Of a DNA stretch of 64,000 nt, positions 1 to 10,042 are shown piece after piece (position 1 is the stretch's first letter; every line of letters starts with the position of its first letter). The position numbers were made by a program, and so were the translations under genes. Source of the DNA: Schizochytrium sp. CCTCC M209059 (taxonomy: Eukaryota > Sar > Bigyra > Thraustochytrida > Thraustochytriidae); NCBI GenBank assembly GCA_000818945.1, contig KN805397.1, forward strand, positions 150,213 through 214,212, written 5' to 3'. The notes beneath the pieces are model-generated. The model saw nothing but the letters and a program-made list of their open reading frames with translations. It made no database searches and was not told the origin of the DNA.

Positions 1-1205
1 GATGGCTGAGGCGTCAATTTGTCAGATTCACGATCCAGACAAAAGATGAGATTCTTGGACGAAGCAATGCGTACCCGATTGTTTAGGAATTTCATGCGCA
101 AGCTGCCCGTGTTGCGGTCATATCGAGGAACACGCGTGTTGATGATACACTCCCCCTTGTCGTTGCCGGCCAGCGGGTCAACCGCTGCGGTCTCTGCCAA
201 GTCCGCCCGGGTAACGGGCACTGAATTTGCGCGCACGAGCCGGTCAATACGGGTGTTTTTACCCGCAGAGAACGAGTATCCATACTTGCCGCGCCCTTCG
301 CCCTTCGATTCATCCTCTTCGTGCCGCGAATCAGCGTTACACGTGGGGCCGGCAGAATCACGCCGTGCCTTGGAGCGTCCAGGGGTCAACGGACGGGCTT
401 CGCACTCCTCGCTCGAGTAGCTCCGACACATCGATTGACTGTCGCTGACAGCGCCGTTGACCGACGATGTGGTGTTATAGGCAGAATAGATGTTGTTTGT
501 GGGTGCCACTGAGCGCTGAGAGATCGATCCCTTGGGAAACCGCGGGCACCAGACATCACGACTGAGGTCCGCGTACACGACGGGAAGCTTGACATGAACA
601 ATGTTGCAGTCGATCCAAGACTCTGGTCCAGCCTGGACGGCGCGGCTACCATGCTTGACTTCCAGAAGGACTTGACGGTCACCGTTTGCGCGCGACTGCG
701 CTCCGCACGTGTGCATGCCCAAGACATCGTCGCAACCTTCGCAAACACGATTGTACATTGTGAAGGACTTGGTCTGCGGATTAAGACGCAGCGCGGCGCA
801 AAAAGTCTCGCCAGAGCCAAGCTTGCCGGGCCGCTCCATGAGATCCTTCTCGCTGACAAAGGAGCTGCAAAACTCTTCGTACTGCGAGATGTAGATCATG
901 TCGCCGTCCATTTTCGCACTGAGCATGAAGCGATCTGTCAACTCGCAATAAAGGTAAAAGTTTACCTTGTCCTCGCGAATGACGTGGCATCGCCGCAGCT
1001 TGCGAACACTTGGGTCGACCGGGGTCAAGTGCTCTTCAATAATGGTTTCCTTGCTAACGCCAAACTCAAGCATGTCAATGTCGCTGAAGCGTCGCGAGAG
1101 TGGCGTGCCGGGCTGGCTGCCGAATGTGAACATGTCCTCGTTGGTGCCAGTCGAACCCGCCACGCTGTGTTCAGACATGGACAGGTGGCGCGCAAGCGTC
1201 TCCAT
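1..1205 (-). CDS. Tubby-like protein, C-terminus missing at window edge
   Basis: The frame is open from an ATG at 1205 to the window edge, giving 401 codons with no stop; an in-frame TAG lies just upstream, so the start is well bounded. Tubby proteins bind phosphoinositides through a C-terminal beta-barrel and act in membrane trafficking or transcription. About residues 60-190 carry the first half of such a barrel (RFMLSAKMDGDMIYISQYEEF). A low-complexity Ser/Arg-rich insert follows at roughly 215-330. The signature region comes near the edge (NTRVPRYDRNTG then RVRIASSKNLIF), which resembles the tubby pattern of N-x-x-P-x-(W/Y)...G-R-V-T-x-A-S-x-K-N. The last barrel strands lie outside the window. 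The insert inside the barrel is unusual. The family call is by remembered pattern. Confidence 0.72.
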   Translation of the reverse strand, partial: METLARHLSMSEHSVAGSTGTNEDMFTFGSQPGTPLSRRFSDIDMLEFGVSKETIIEEHLTPVDPSVRKLRRCHVIREDKVNFYLYCELTDRFMLSAKMDGDMIYISQYEEFCSSFVSEKDLMERPGKLGSGETFCAALRLNPQTKSFTMYNRVCEGCDDVLGMHTCGAQSRANGDRQVLLEVKHGSRAVQAGPESWIDCNIVHVKLPVVYADLSRDVWCPRFPKGSISQRSVAPTNNIYSAYNTTSSVNGAVSDSQSMCRSYSSEECEARPLTPGRSKARRDSAGPTCNADSRHEEDESKGEGRGKYGYSFSAGKNTRIDRLVRANSVPVTRADLAETAAVDPLAGNDKGECIINTRVPRYDRNTGSLRMKFLNNRVRIASSKNLIFCLDRESDKLTPQP

Positions 1206-2174
1206 TTCCCCCTTTTGAACGTGGCGAAGCTATCTACGCGCTGCACAGCCTCGCAAGAGACGCCTGCACTTTGAGACCAACGACCTTTGCTTCACTTCGA
1301 GGCAAGGGTCGCGACCACCTCAGGCTCGCCCTCCGAGCGTGAGGGTCGCTGTGCACGCCCGTCCACCCGCCCCGCGTGATTGTTTTTGCGGAGCTTGATG
1401 ACGTTTTGTTCTGCTTACCCTCCTCAACTTTTTTCTCCTTCGTCGCGCACACCCTTGACTTTTTCCTCTTGGCGCTCTCAACACTTCTTAAACTGTTAGA
1501 TGATCGCTTCTCATGTCAAAGCTATTTTTCCTCTCTGTTTCAACGTCTATTTCGGCGCTGTGTGCACGCACGTTTGGCACCTGTTTTTGCTCGCGTCGCC
1601 TGCTGCACTACTGCTGTCCGCATGAGTGGGTGCTTTAGCGTCTCTCGGTTCCTTTCCCATCCCTTGCTTCCGTCCTGTGCACACCCATTTCGCAGGCACG
1701 CCATCGAGCAGAAGCTGGGAGCGGCACGTGACCCTGCGTAGCGACTATCCGTTGGTGAACTCGGAGCCGTTTATAGGTCGCCAAGCCTTGCTTGAGCCAT
1801 TAATTTATTTCTACCGAGAAAAAAGAAAAAGAAAAAGAAAAGAAAAAGAAACTATCCCGGCGCTCATTCGCGCCGGAATTTTTTTTGGAGATGAGCCTGT
1901 TTAACTTTTTGTTCGTCGCTTTTTGCATTTCAATGCTTGCTTCACTTGCTCACCGAGCGCTGTGCGAGGAACGGCAGTCCGAGTGCTACGCGGCGGCGGC
2001 GGCTGCTTGTGGCTTGCCGTGCCGCTTGACACGAAGCGCGGAGAAAACGAAAGCTTGGTTCGCTGTCTGGTCTGTGCGAACTAAGGCGCGTGCATGGCAT
2101 GGTGGCGCGCTCTCGAGAGCCCAACCATCACCGTTTGATTCATTGGAGGAGTGACGGCCGTGCTCGCAAGTTCG
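1206..2174. other. Divergent intergenic spacer, tubby-like / RMI2-like
   Basis: This is 969 bases between two genes transcribed away from each other. It holds pyrimidine-rich stretches (1420-1560) and an A/G-rich (GAAAAA)n run at 1815-1850. It is the likely promoter region for both genes. I see no further open frame with coding character. Confidence 0.6.
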
Positions 2175-2651
2175 ATGGCATCGTCCGCGGCACCGACGAG
2201 ACCAAGCACTACAGCTGCGCCAAAACGATACATCTGCGAGCTGCTTCAAGCGGTCGCGGATGCTAGATTCTGGATTCAGGGAGTCATCGTGGGCCATGGG
2301 GAACAAGAGTATCTTGTCGATGATGGAACGGCAGTGGCCAGCATACGCCTCGACCACATGGGTCAAGAAACATCCCGGTTACCAAGAGGTAGGTTATATG
2401 CATAATTGCGATACATCAACGCAGTTTCCACAGGGCTGACATGAGTTAAGAAGCGAATGCTTCCCCTTCCTTGCAAAATAGGAGCTTACATTATGATTGT
2501 TGGTGCTGTGACACAAACAAAGGAAAACAATGCTGCCGCCGTGTCACTCATCGCGCACAACCTTGTTAATTTGAGCAGCAGCGCAGGGCTAAGGATGCCA
2601 CTCTGGTGGATGGAAGTTGCACACGGGCGCGTGCCCGAAGTCGTTCCTTGA
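2175..2651 (+). CDS. RMI2: RMI2-like OB-fold protein
   Basis: Two exons, 2175-2388 and 2482-2651, with a 93-nt GT-AG intron (2389-2481). The spliced product is 127 residues. RMI2 is the small OB-fold subunit that joins RMI1, TOP3 and a RecQ helicase to dissolve double Holliday junctions. The match is by pattern: WIQGVIVG, then a D-D-G-T-A strand, then L-P-R-G-A-Y-I-M-I-V-G-A-V across the splice junction, and a C-terminal L-W-W-M-E-V helix. Vertebrate RMI2 has the same order (V-W-M-Q-G..., L-V-P-G-K-Y-V-M-V-M-G-V-V..., W-E-L-E-V). The phase is correct only with this intron. I chose the first real ATG (2175). The stop is 25 bases from the stop of the convergent CINP-like gene. Confidence 0.68.
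2389..2481 (+). other. Intron of RMI2-like gene
   Basis: The donor is GGTAGG (GT at 2389) and the acceptor ends AAATAG at 2481. Removing it joins the two halves of the OB-fold in frame (a split GGA codon). Confidence 0.75.
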
Positions 2652-2676
2652 AAAAAGTCGCTGTAACGCATCGTAA

Positions 2677-3725
2677 TTAGACCTCGGCAAGCAAAGCGAC
2701 TTCGGCAAGTCTGAATTTACGCATTTCTGCGAGAGGCGCTTCCGTCCAAATGGCCAAATAGAGGGTCAAGTGTTCATGTGTCGAAGCATTAAAGGCTTCA
2801 GGAGCCAATGTCAGCTGGCGAAGCCCCTTGCATACATCCCGCTTGCACTGCATGTCCTGTCCCAATGATGTGAGCAAGTCCTTGAGTAAAATTTCTGCGC
2901 CATCCAATCCATGTCATTGTTAGCGGAGAAAAAAAGAAAAAAGAAGTATGGGTTGCACAAAGTATAAACATGGACCGCAACGTACCTGTGTCCAGCAAGG
3001 TGCTAACTTTGAAGCGAAATGAAAGTTCTGATTGCGCCAATCGGTCCGAGCGCGAAAGCATATCGCATGCACTCTCGAGTCTATACACGACGCGTTTAAA
3101 TTCATCGTATTGAGCTTCCTGTGCGTGGACAAGATTGATTTGAATTGTAAGTGTGTTCCTGGCCCTTTTTTCTCGCTCTTGCTTTGACCAGACATTTCTG
3201 TCCAGTATGTGCGGTAAAAAATGAACCATTAATGTACACAAGATGGACGTACCAGTTCTCTGATATTCTGTTCAAGACGAAGAACGAGTGTGCTGCGAGC
3301 TACGTCCATCTATGGATATTTATAGAGTGTAAGTCACCAAGTTCGGGAAAGGTAAGGCCTTTCCTTGGTCGGGACATGATTTCCTATTCTGTGGCGATGG
3401 GTATCGATGAATCCAACGTACCTTTGCTGCGACGAGTTTACGAAGGTCTGCATTTGACTCAAGGCCTGCCCAATTGCTTGGATCTCCAGTGTAACTGAGT
3501 TATTGATGATCGCGGCAAATGTGAGCAAACCTTTCATCAGCATTTTCCACTTCTTCTTCTAAGCTTTCTTTGGCCGTGCGCGTACCTGGACTCGATGAGA
3601 CGGTTTGCCAGCTGCGTAGCGAGCTGCGCGCCGTGCTGTGTGAGAGCTTCCCAGCGCTCTCGCACCATGTTTACGGCTGCGGCGACCTCGGCCGCCACCG
3701 CGCTCTTGTCCATAGTCATGGCCAT
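2677..3725 (-). CDS. CINP: CINP-like protein (CDK2-interacting protein family)
   Basis: Five exons are proposed on the minus strand: 3725-3586, 3494-3422, 3309-3253, 3118-2986 and 2894-2677. All junctions are GT-AG and all phases agree, giving 206 residues. CINP is a small helical protein. In animals it works in replication-fork and checkpoint contexts, and with AFG2-type AAA ATPases in 60S ribosome maturation. The visible matches are an N-terminal helix with W-E-A-L...G-A-Q-L-A-T-Q-L-A-N, a middle coiled coil (LEQNIRELEAQYDEFKRVV), and a C-terminal block L-T-L-Y-L-A-I-W-T-E-A-P...R-L-A-E-V-A-L-L-A-E. The C-terminal block parallels the CINP ending L-T-L-S-Y-L-S-M-W...R-L-H-L-E-S-M-L-L-E. The first junction has an alternative: a 33-nt mini-exon at 3563-3531 also keeps the frame. 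Confidence 0.66.
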
Positions 3726-4254
3726 GAGCAGAGCGGGCTTGCCAGCCTCGCTACGGCAGACCGACAAATAGATAGACCAAGCTCTCCGGCGAGCACCAGC
3801 CCTGCTAGCAGGTTGCCCCGCCTTATGGCGCCTCGCCCCGCCTTGCTGGCGCGCGAAGAGCGCTGGGCCTTGAGCTCGTTCTTGGTTTTTGCGCTTCGGC
3901 CTCGGGCCTTTGTTGAGTCGTCCGGGTCCAAAATCCCGTAGAGACCGATTGGAACCATACAATACGCGAAGTTACATCTACAATGGCGACGCAGCACGGC
4001 TGATAATAAGATTCTCCTCCTTCCGTTGCCGCAGAGCAAGGGCGAGTTCCACTCGTACCAAGCGTGCAATTTCGCCCGAGAAACCTGGGGCCACGCAGCC
4101 TTGTGCTTTCATCTGGGACTCGCCCGAGAAGCCCTTGAACCACCGAATTCAGCTTCCCGGGGGGCTTGGCGCGTGGCGTTGCTATGCTGACTTGCAACTG
4201 CGAGCGCTGGGACTGCTCGCAGTTGCAGGGCCAGCTCTCTCTTTCTTGGCTTTG

Positions 4255-5246
4255 TCAGAAACTGACGGTGAAGATGCGCGAAAAGCCTGTGTAGTCAAAG
4301 AGCTGAGCGAAATGCTCCGGCGAAAGGGTGTCGCCAGCACTGACCTTGACGGCATCAAAGATAAAGTCCGTCTGTACCTCCAGCTCTGCAAGAGGCAGGC
4401 CGGGAAAGATGCACGAAAGTGCGTAGACGAAGTCGTCCCGCGAAATGCGGCCATCGTTGTCGCTATCGAGAGCCTTAAATGCGTCTAACAGACGAGGACA
4501 GAAAATATGCTGCTGGTCAGCAAACTCGTCGTCGACGCACAAGAAAAGTCCCCTCGCCCCTCCCTTCCTCCTTCACGTCGAGATGATCGAGATGACGAGA
4601 GGGCAAGGGTGCCAGAGTAAGCCACTTACACTGATGCTTTATTGTGTCGTCGGTATTTCGATGGAAGACGGCAAGTATGCGGAGGTAGAGATTCAGATCC
4701 ACCTCGTTTTCGCGTGGAGGGGCCGCCGAGTATCGTGACTTTTCCTGCCTCACTTCGTCGTACACGACCTCGGCAATACGTCCGGCCATCGGGTTGAAAG
4801 CGAGGGCAGGTGTCTTTTCTACATCGCTCACTTGAAAGAAATCGTCCTCATCCTTGCGTGATTTTTCGCGCTCAAGTCTACGTACGTATTCACGAATATG
4901 CTTGAGTTCTTGCTTTGAAACTTTGTGTGCAATTAGTTGATCTGTTCGCTCGATCATTGCTTTCCTTTCCTTTTCTCTTTCACGCGGGTTTTTCATATTC
5001 TACACAATGCAAGAGCACTGTAAGAGCCCACCATGTTCATTCTCATTCATTCCGACTTCTCTCTTTCTCTCTCTCTCAATTCACTATTACCTATCCAGGG
5101 AACGACATACAGCAAGTGGGAATTGCAGCGTGCTCAGCCGCACTGCCTGAAGCGGACGCCTTTGATGCCGAACTTCCTCGGCGTCTCCGCCCTCGCCGTG
5201 GCGGTGAAGCGGCGCCTTCCTCGCTCTTGGTTGCAGTGTTTCCCAT
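4255..5246 (-). CDS. Calcineurin B homologous (CHP-type) EF-hand protein
   Basis: The best-supported exons are one ending at 4630 and 4484-4255, joined over a 144-nt intron (4629-4486) with donor GTAAGT and acceptor CTGTTAG. The joined product reads K-H-Q-Y-A-F-K-A-L-D-S-D-N-D-G-R-I-S-R-D-D-F, a canonical EF-hand loop (D-x-D-x-D-G-x-I-x-x-x-D/E). Upstream, A-L-A-F-N-P-M-A-G-R-I resembles CHP A-I-N-P-L-G-D-R-I, and the tail R-I-F-T-V-S-F resembles CHP M-S-I-R-F-L. CHP proteins bind the cytoplasmic tail of Na+/H+ exchangers. The 5' end is unsure. A first exon 5246-5111 encodes MGNTATKS, a candidate N-myristoylation start as in CHP. It can splice in phase to 4941 through a 169-nt intron. The alternative start is ATG 4983, inside the second exon. 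Confidence 0.62.
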
Positions 5247-5671
5247 GGTCCCTCGTTTGTTCTGGTATACCAGCCACGCAAGTCACGCGTTTTCGTTCTG
5301 TAGAGGTCCAGCTATCCCGAGACCTTGTTTTGGGGGCTCCTATCTCATTCATGTCACTCATTCACTAAAAACCAGCCGCCAACAAGTTGACTGTGAGTTA
5401 GGGAGATAATCAATGCAATGTGTCGGTTGAACGAAAATGCGTTGTGCACGAGAACGTCCAAGTCACACATTATGGCCTTTGTCAGCGTGTAGCAGAGCAA
5501 CACGGCTGATTGATAGGACGGGCGGGCAGTAGAAAGGATCAAGCGGCCTTGGAGGGCACCGCGGCTGGCTGCTGAGCGATCTAGCATCGCGACGCAGTGT
5601 AGTGCGAGCTGGGGCTGCAAGTCTCGTGCCCTTTTACGGGTGAATAGCAAAGAAGCATACAATTCTTCACC
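5247..5671. other. Divergent spacer, CHP-type / coiled-coil gene
   Basis: This is 425 bases between divergent starts. I see no open frame with coding character and no repeat of note. Confidence 0.5.
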
Positions 5672-5684
5672 ATGGCTGACTCAC

Positions 5685-5733
<49 letters not shown>

Positions 5734-6565
5734 TCATAAAAATAACAATGACGATGATGAGGGGAAGAGCGAGGTTCAATCCAAGAGCTTGGGTGGACTC
5801 GACGCCATGGAAAGCAAGTACTCGGAGGACATGTTAAACGCCGAGCCTTCCAAGGTAATCGAAGAACTTCGCGATGCGCCCAAAATGAAGAGGCATCTCG
5901 AGGAAGACTCCAAACTTTTGCAGAACCGCATCCGTCACTTGCAACAGGAACTCGAAAAGACCAACAAAAAGGTCGAGGAGACGGAGACACGCGCAGAAGA
6001 GGTGAGGCTGATGAAAAATAAAAATGCGCAACGTCGCGAAATACGTAGACAAAACACTGTCAGTATTTCGGGCTTGACGCAAGAGCGCGCCAAGGCACTA
6101 CGGCAACAGCAAGAAGAAGCAAAGGAGAAATTATTGAGATCCCGCAAGGAAAAAGAAGACCAGGCTCGCCGAGAAGCCGAAAAACTTCGACTCATGCGGC
6201 TACAGGCAAAGCGAAACCAGCAGGCGGCGAAGGCGCGAGAAGCAGAAGCTGTTAAGCAGCGTGTGCAGGAACGCAAGCGGGAAGTCGAGCGCAAGCGTCG
6301 TGAAGACGAACGATTACGCCAGCAGACGGCCGAGCAGAAACTTCAGCGTGCACGGAAGTCACTTGCGACCCAACGCAAAGACAATGCCGAGCTTGAGCAG
6401 ATTGTTGCCGAGCTTGAAGAAAAGGAGCGCGTCTGGATCGACAAATTGCGCGAAGCGCTTGATACGCAGCGTAAAGTGTACAAATCACTCGAAGAAGAGC
6501 TTGCGCGCGATGCCGCCGAGAAGGACGAGGCGATGGCTTCCACAGAGTCCAAAGTCTCCCACTAG
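5672..6565 (+). CDS. Coiled-coil protein with N-terminal poly-Ser run
   Basis: A single exon of 297 residues. The ATG is in a strong context (CACCATGG). Residues 5-21 are a near-pure Ser run coded by an (AGC)n microsatellite. From about residue 65 to the end the sequence is highly charged, with Lys, Glu, Arg and Gln in heptads and no Pro, as expected for a long coiled coil. One break with V-S-I-S-G-L lies near residue 130. I do not recognise a family. A cytoskeletal or centrosomal role would fit the composition, but nothing in the sequence proves it. The length of the Ser run probably varies between strains. Confidence 0.8.
5683..5734 (+). repeat. (AGC)n microsatellite coding poly-Ser
   Basis: A near-perfect trinucleotide run inside the coiled-coil gene, read as AGC (Ser) codons. 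Confidence 0.95.
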
Positions 6566-6832
6566 CAGCAACAGAATCATGAAAGTTGTTCAATTGTGTC
6601 TTCTTTACTTTTGTGGCTTTGCCTCTACTTTTGACCTGCCAGAGGAGAACTAAATCGCGCGCAAGATCTTTTGCTTTGCAAAGGGGTATTCTTGCTTACC
6701 GATTGTTTTTTTTGGTTCGAAAGTGCAGATTGAAATTCATATTCAGTATATTTCGACAAGTAGGAGTCCCTCTTAGAATCAGAACGCAAAGGCACAAGTG
6801 GAAATTGCCATGAACGCGCTCTGGTTTGTCAA

Positions 6833-8500
6833 CTACACGAGAAGATCATCCTCATCTTCAAAAGCTCCCACCGCCTCTGCAAGGGAATCAGATGGCTCAT
6901 TGCGAGCACTGATTTCGGCGTCGGCCTGTGCGAGAAGAGCCTCGATCCGGGCCTGTTTCTCGGCTTCTTTGGACTTGCGCTCTTCTTCGGCTTTACGCGA
7001 AGCCTCTTCTTCGTGTCGTTTCATTTTTTCCTGACGTTCTCTCTCGCGTTCTTCCTTGATATGGACAGAAAGCATGTCCGACAGATGGAATCGGTCTTCA
7101 GGGAGTACATTGGGATCCTCTTGCTGTTTGTCCGCCGCTTCTTGCTTGCTCGAGTCGGCAGAGTCTGGAAGAGCCGGCCCTTGCTCTTGGTCGCCCGAGG
7201 TTTTCAGATCCCCGTGTGCATCTTCCATGGCAATAGCAGAGGCCAAAAGCCACGGTCGCGATCCAACGTCTGGGCTCTGTGATGTGCGCCATGCTTCGCG
7301 GTCGACCACATCAGAAGCCGCCTCAAGCTGAATACGCAGAGTAAGAGTATCCTCGTCAAAGGATGACTGCGCTGTGCTTGGGTCGACATGGATCGGTAGG
7401 AAGAGCTCCAAAGGGAGGTAAAAGTCCTCCATCTTGATGCTCAATACCTGAGGTCCAACATCGACTTGAAGGCGCTCGAGCACGAGCGGAGATTTTCGCG
7501 CACGTTTCAAGATTGCCTCAAAGATGATCCCTTCACGATGACGTGCATGTTCGCTAGGAGGCTCGATGGTGGGGTCTGAAAGGGTCGGTTCGCAAGGTGC
7601 TGCATTATCGGGTGTACTGACCCATCGCTTAAGCACATACGCCAACTGCTGCGGCTTTTCGCGAGGAGGCGCAGGTGCCTGCGCTGTGGTGGCAGGAGGC
7701 GCGACAAGAGGTTGGGTCGAGGTGTCTTCCTGCACCTCTTCGATGACAGGAGCCCTTCGTTTGCGCACAAATTGTGCTGGGATCGCTTCTTTATCGCCCT
7801 TGTATGCAAGCTTAGGGAGCTTGTACTTGTAGTCAACAGCGCACTTGTACTTTTGCTCAATGTATCCGAGCGCGAGTTCGCAGAGGAAGTTACGCGAGGC
7901 TCCGGTTTTGTCCTCGCGCGAGCGAACGAGAACTTCAGGATTGACGATGATATCATAGACTATGCATGATTTTCCAGCGTTGTCCCGGTCTTCGCGGGGC
8001 GGCCCAAGGCTTAGAGGGACATGCAAGCCCTCTTGCTCCGATCCGTCCTCGGCGAGCTGTTTGCGCATCGAGGTCTTTTGTATCGCCTCGGACTGGCAGA
8101 CGTTGATGAATATTTTCTCGTCTTTATCCGTTCGCGTCTTGATCACAAAACCAGCCTTGGGGACAATGCGCACGCCTTCATCGTCCTCCGTGACGCCAGA
8201 TTCACCAAGTTTCTTCCCGCCGCCCGGCAAAAGAGGAGCAAAGTCGTCATTGTCCCGGGCCCGTGGCTCGGTGGGCTCTTCTTCGCGCGTTACAATACGC
8301 TCAGCAGCCTGCTTTTGCTCCACAAAGGAGGCCATGTCTTTGACAAGGAGCTCGTACTCCTCAGGGTCCGTCTTTTGCAGCTCGCCCAGGTACGAAGCCC
8401 ATTGTGCAGAGATGTCGCTTTCGCCTGTAGCGCCCTGCGCGGCGCGCCTCGCCGCCGTCGCAAAGTCGTCCCCAGACGCTGGGCCTGCGTCGCTGCGCAT
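6833..8500 (-). CDS. PIH1-domain protein (PIH1D1/PIH1D2-like)
   Basis: A single exon of 555 residues starting at ATG 8500; the frame runs 90 bases further upstream without another ATG. PIH1 proteins are Hsp90/R2TP adaptors. They serve assembly of snoRNPs, PIKKs and RNA polymerase II, and preassembly of axonemal dynein arms. The PIH1 core lies at about residues 105-250: I-F-I-N-V-C-Q-S, V-P-L-S-L-G-P-P...D-N-A-G-K-S-C-I-V-Y-D-I-I-V-N, then E-Q-K-Y. This mirrors PIH1D1 (I-P-M-S-L-G-E-P...G-C-T-A-Y-D-V-A-V-N). After a Pro/Ala linker a CS/p23-like strand region follows at about 350-420 (VLSIKMEDFYLPLELFLPIH). The protein ends in a Lys/Glu helix. The protein is longer than PIH1D1 (about 290 residues), closer to Kintoun size, so a dynein-assembly role is possible. 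Confidence 0.82.
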   Translation of the reverse strand: MRSDAGPASGDDFATAARRAAQGATGESDISAQWASYLGELQKTDPEEYELLVKDMASFVEQKQAAERIVTREEEPTEPRARDNDDFAPLLPGGGKKLGESGVTEDDEGVRIVPKAGFVIKTRTDKDEKIFINVCQSEAIQKTSMRKQLAEDGSEQEGLHVPLSLGPPREDRDNAGKSCIVYDIIVNPEVLVRSREDKTGASRNFLCELALGYIEQKYKCAVDYKYKLPKLAYKGDKEAIPAQFVRKRRAPVIEEVQEDTSTQPLVAPPATTAQAPAPPREKPQQLAYVLKRWVSTPDNAAPCEPTLSDPTIEPPSEHARHREGIIFEAILKRARKSPLVLERLQVDVGPQVLSIKMEDFYLPLELFLPIHVDPSTAQSSFDEDTLTLRIQLEAASDVVDREAWRTSQSPDVGSRPWLLASAIAMEDAHGDLKTSGDQEQGPALPDSADSSKQEAADKQQEDPNVLPEDRFHLSDMLSVHIKEERERERQEKMKRHEEEASRKAEEERKSKEAEKQARIEALLAQADAEISARNEPSDSLAEAVGAFEDEDDLLV

Positions 8501-9070
8501 GATTGTTGTGGCTCTCGCTCGTTTGTCAGACACTCCACGCTCCGGCCGCGGACGTGCACGGACTGTCTCGGTCCGCGTCTGCGTCTGCACACTGTACGCG
8601 CGCGCGCGCCTGCAAAGCCTCGAAGTTTCGACTTTGGCGGAGACCGATTGAGACCCGCACTTTCAACGTTTTCAAGTTGTTGCCAAGCAGTGTGTCTCGT
8701 AGTATTCAACGTTCGACTGGCGGCCGGTAAGAAACGCCTACGAGTAGCTTATGAGGCTCCATTTTTCTGTTTAGTCCTCCTCAGACTGGTCATGCATGGA
8801 CCACGCCTGCCCGAATGATCAATGTATTTCTCATGAGGACGGTCCTCTGACTTTCGTTCATCGAGAAAGCAAGCAGTTTGCCAGGCATGTATAGAAGCGA
8901 AACAAGAGAAAAACGACTGTGAAGCAATCAAGATGATGAAAAGCTTTCGAGCTGAGCTAGAACAGGCAGACGTTGTAAGGGCATGCAATCCCATTTAGAA
9001 GGCACAGAAGAGCACCTCCTAGCCGAAGACTGACAGGCTAACGCGATGACTGGCTGGCGGAAGCAAGCAT
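8501..9070. other. Spacer between PIH1 gene start and P0 gene end
   Basis: 570 bases that should hold the PIH1 promoter and the P0 3' UTR. I see no convincing open frame. Confidence 0.5.
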
Positions 9071-10042
9071 TTAGTAGCCGTCACCGCCACCGCCGAAGAG
9101 GTCGCCACCACCGACGTCGACCTCCTCTTCCTCCTCGGCCTCCTCCTCAGCGGCGGCCTCACCAGCGCCAGCGGCGGCACCGCCGGCAGCGGCGCTGGCG
9201 GCAGCGAGCTTGGCGAGCTCCTCAGGGTCCATGTTGAGAAGCTTGTCCCACTCCTCCATCTGCTCGAAGGAGTAGCCGGCAGCAGCCGAGATGGCGATGA
9301 GGGTGCGCACGCCGTTGCCCACAGAGTGGGGGAGCGAGGCGAGAGTCGGGTAGCCGACCTGAAGGGAGATGGAAGCCATGCGGCGGACAGCATTGATGAA
9401 CTTGGCCTGGAGGTCAGCCTCGGTGATGTCGAGCACCTTGGCGTCGAAGATGTTGCCCTTGTCGTAGACGGACTGGAGCACGAAACCGTAGGTGAAGGGG
9501 CGGATGTCAAGGCGCTGGAGGAGAGCAGCCTCGGAGCCGCCGACGACCTCGCCCTTGGACACGAGCTTGAGCTCGTTGACAATCTCAATCTGACCACGCG
9601 AAATCTTGGTGGGCACGTTGAGGGCCTGGAACCAGGCTGTCTGGCCGGGGTCGCAGCCGGTGGGACCGGGGGGCACGACGACGTCAACCTCGGCGGTCTG
9701 GCCGGCCTTGGCCATGGCGGGGACGCGGTTGTTGTCAATCACCTCGCGGATCTTGCTGACATCATCGTTGGTGAAGATGAAGCCAATGTTGCCAACGACG
9801 TGCTCGGTGAGGGCCGAGATGGGGTGCTCGCCGCCCTGCTCCTCAACGAACTCGCGGATGATGGTGCGCTGCATGGTGTTCTTACCGAAGAGCACGATAG
9901 CCTGGCCACGGAGGGCAATGCGAATCTGCTGGATCTGCTTAGAGCCAACATTGTTGGCACCAACAATGAGGATCTTGTTGTACTCCGCGAAGAGCTCCTT
10001 GGTGCGGGCAAAGAGCTCCGCCTTGCGCTCACGGCTGGGCAT
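9071..10042 (-). CDS. RPLP0: 60S acidic ribosomal protein P0 (uL10)
   Basis: A single exon of 323 residues, ATG at 10042. P0 anchors the P1/P2 dimers on 28S rRNA to form the ribosomal stalk that recruits translational GTPases. The rRNA-binding domain is plain from residue 1: ARTKELFAEYNKILIVGANN, then G-K-N-T-M-Q-R, the uL10 signature, and Y-P-T-L-A-S-L-P-H-S near 245. An Ala/Gly hinge and an acidic run follow. The C-terminus is odd. It ends V-D-V-G-G-G-D-L-F-G-G-G-G-D-G-Y rather than the usual eukaryotic S-D-E-D-M-G-F-G-L-F-D. Codon use is strongly C/G-ending, typical of a highly expressed gene. Confidence 0.97.
   Translation of the reverse strand: MPSRERKAELFARTKELFAEYNKILIVGANNVGSKQIQQIRIALRGQAIVLFGKNTMQRTIIREFVEEQGGEHPISALTEHVVGNIGFIFTNDDVSKIREVIDNNRVPAMAKAGQTAEVDVVVPPGPTGCDPGQTAWFQALNVPTKISRGQIEIVNELKLVSKGEVVGGSEAALLQRLDIRPFTYGFVLQSVYDKGNIFDAKVLDITEADLQAKFINAVRRMASISLQVGYPTLASLPHSVGNGVRTLIAISAAAGYSFEQMEEWDKLLNMDPEELAKLAAASAAAGGAAAGAGEAAAEEEAEEEEEVDVGGGDLFGGGGDGY

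Noticed and set aside
594..1274. 226-codon plus-strand open frame
   Set aside because: It is antisense to the tubby-like frame, with no recognisable domain.
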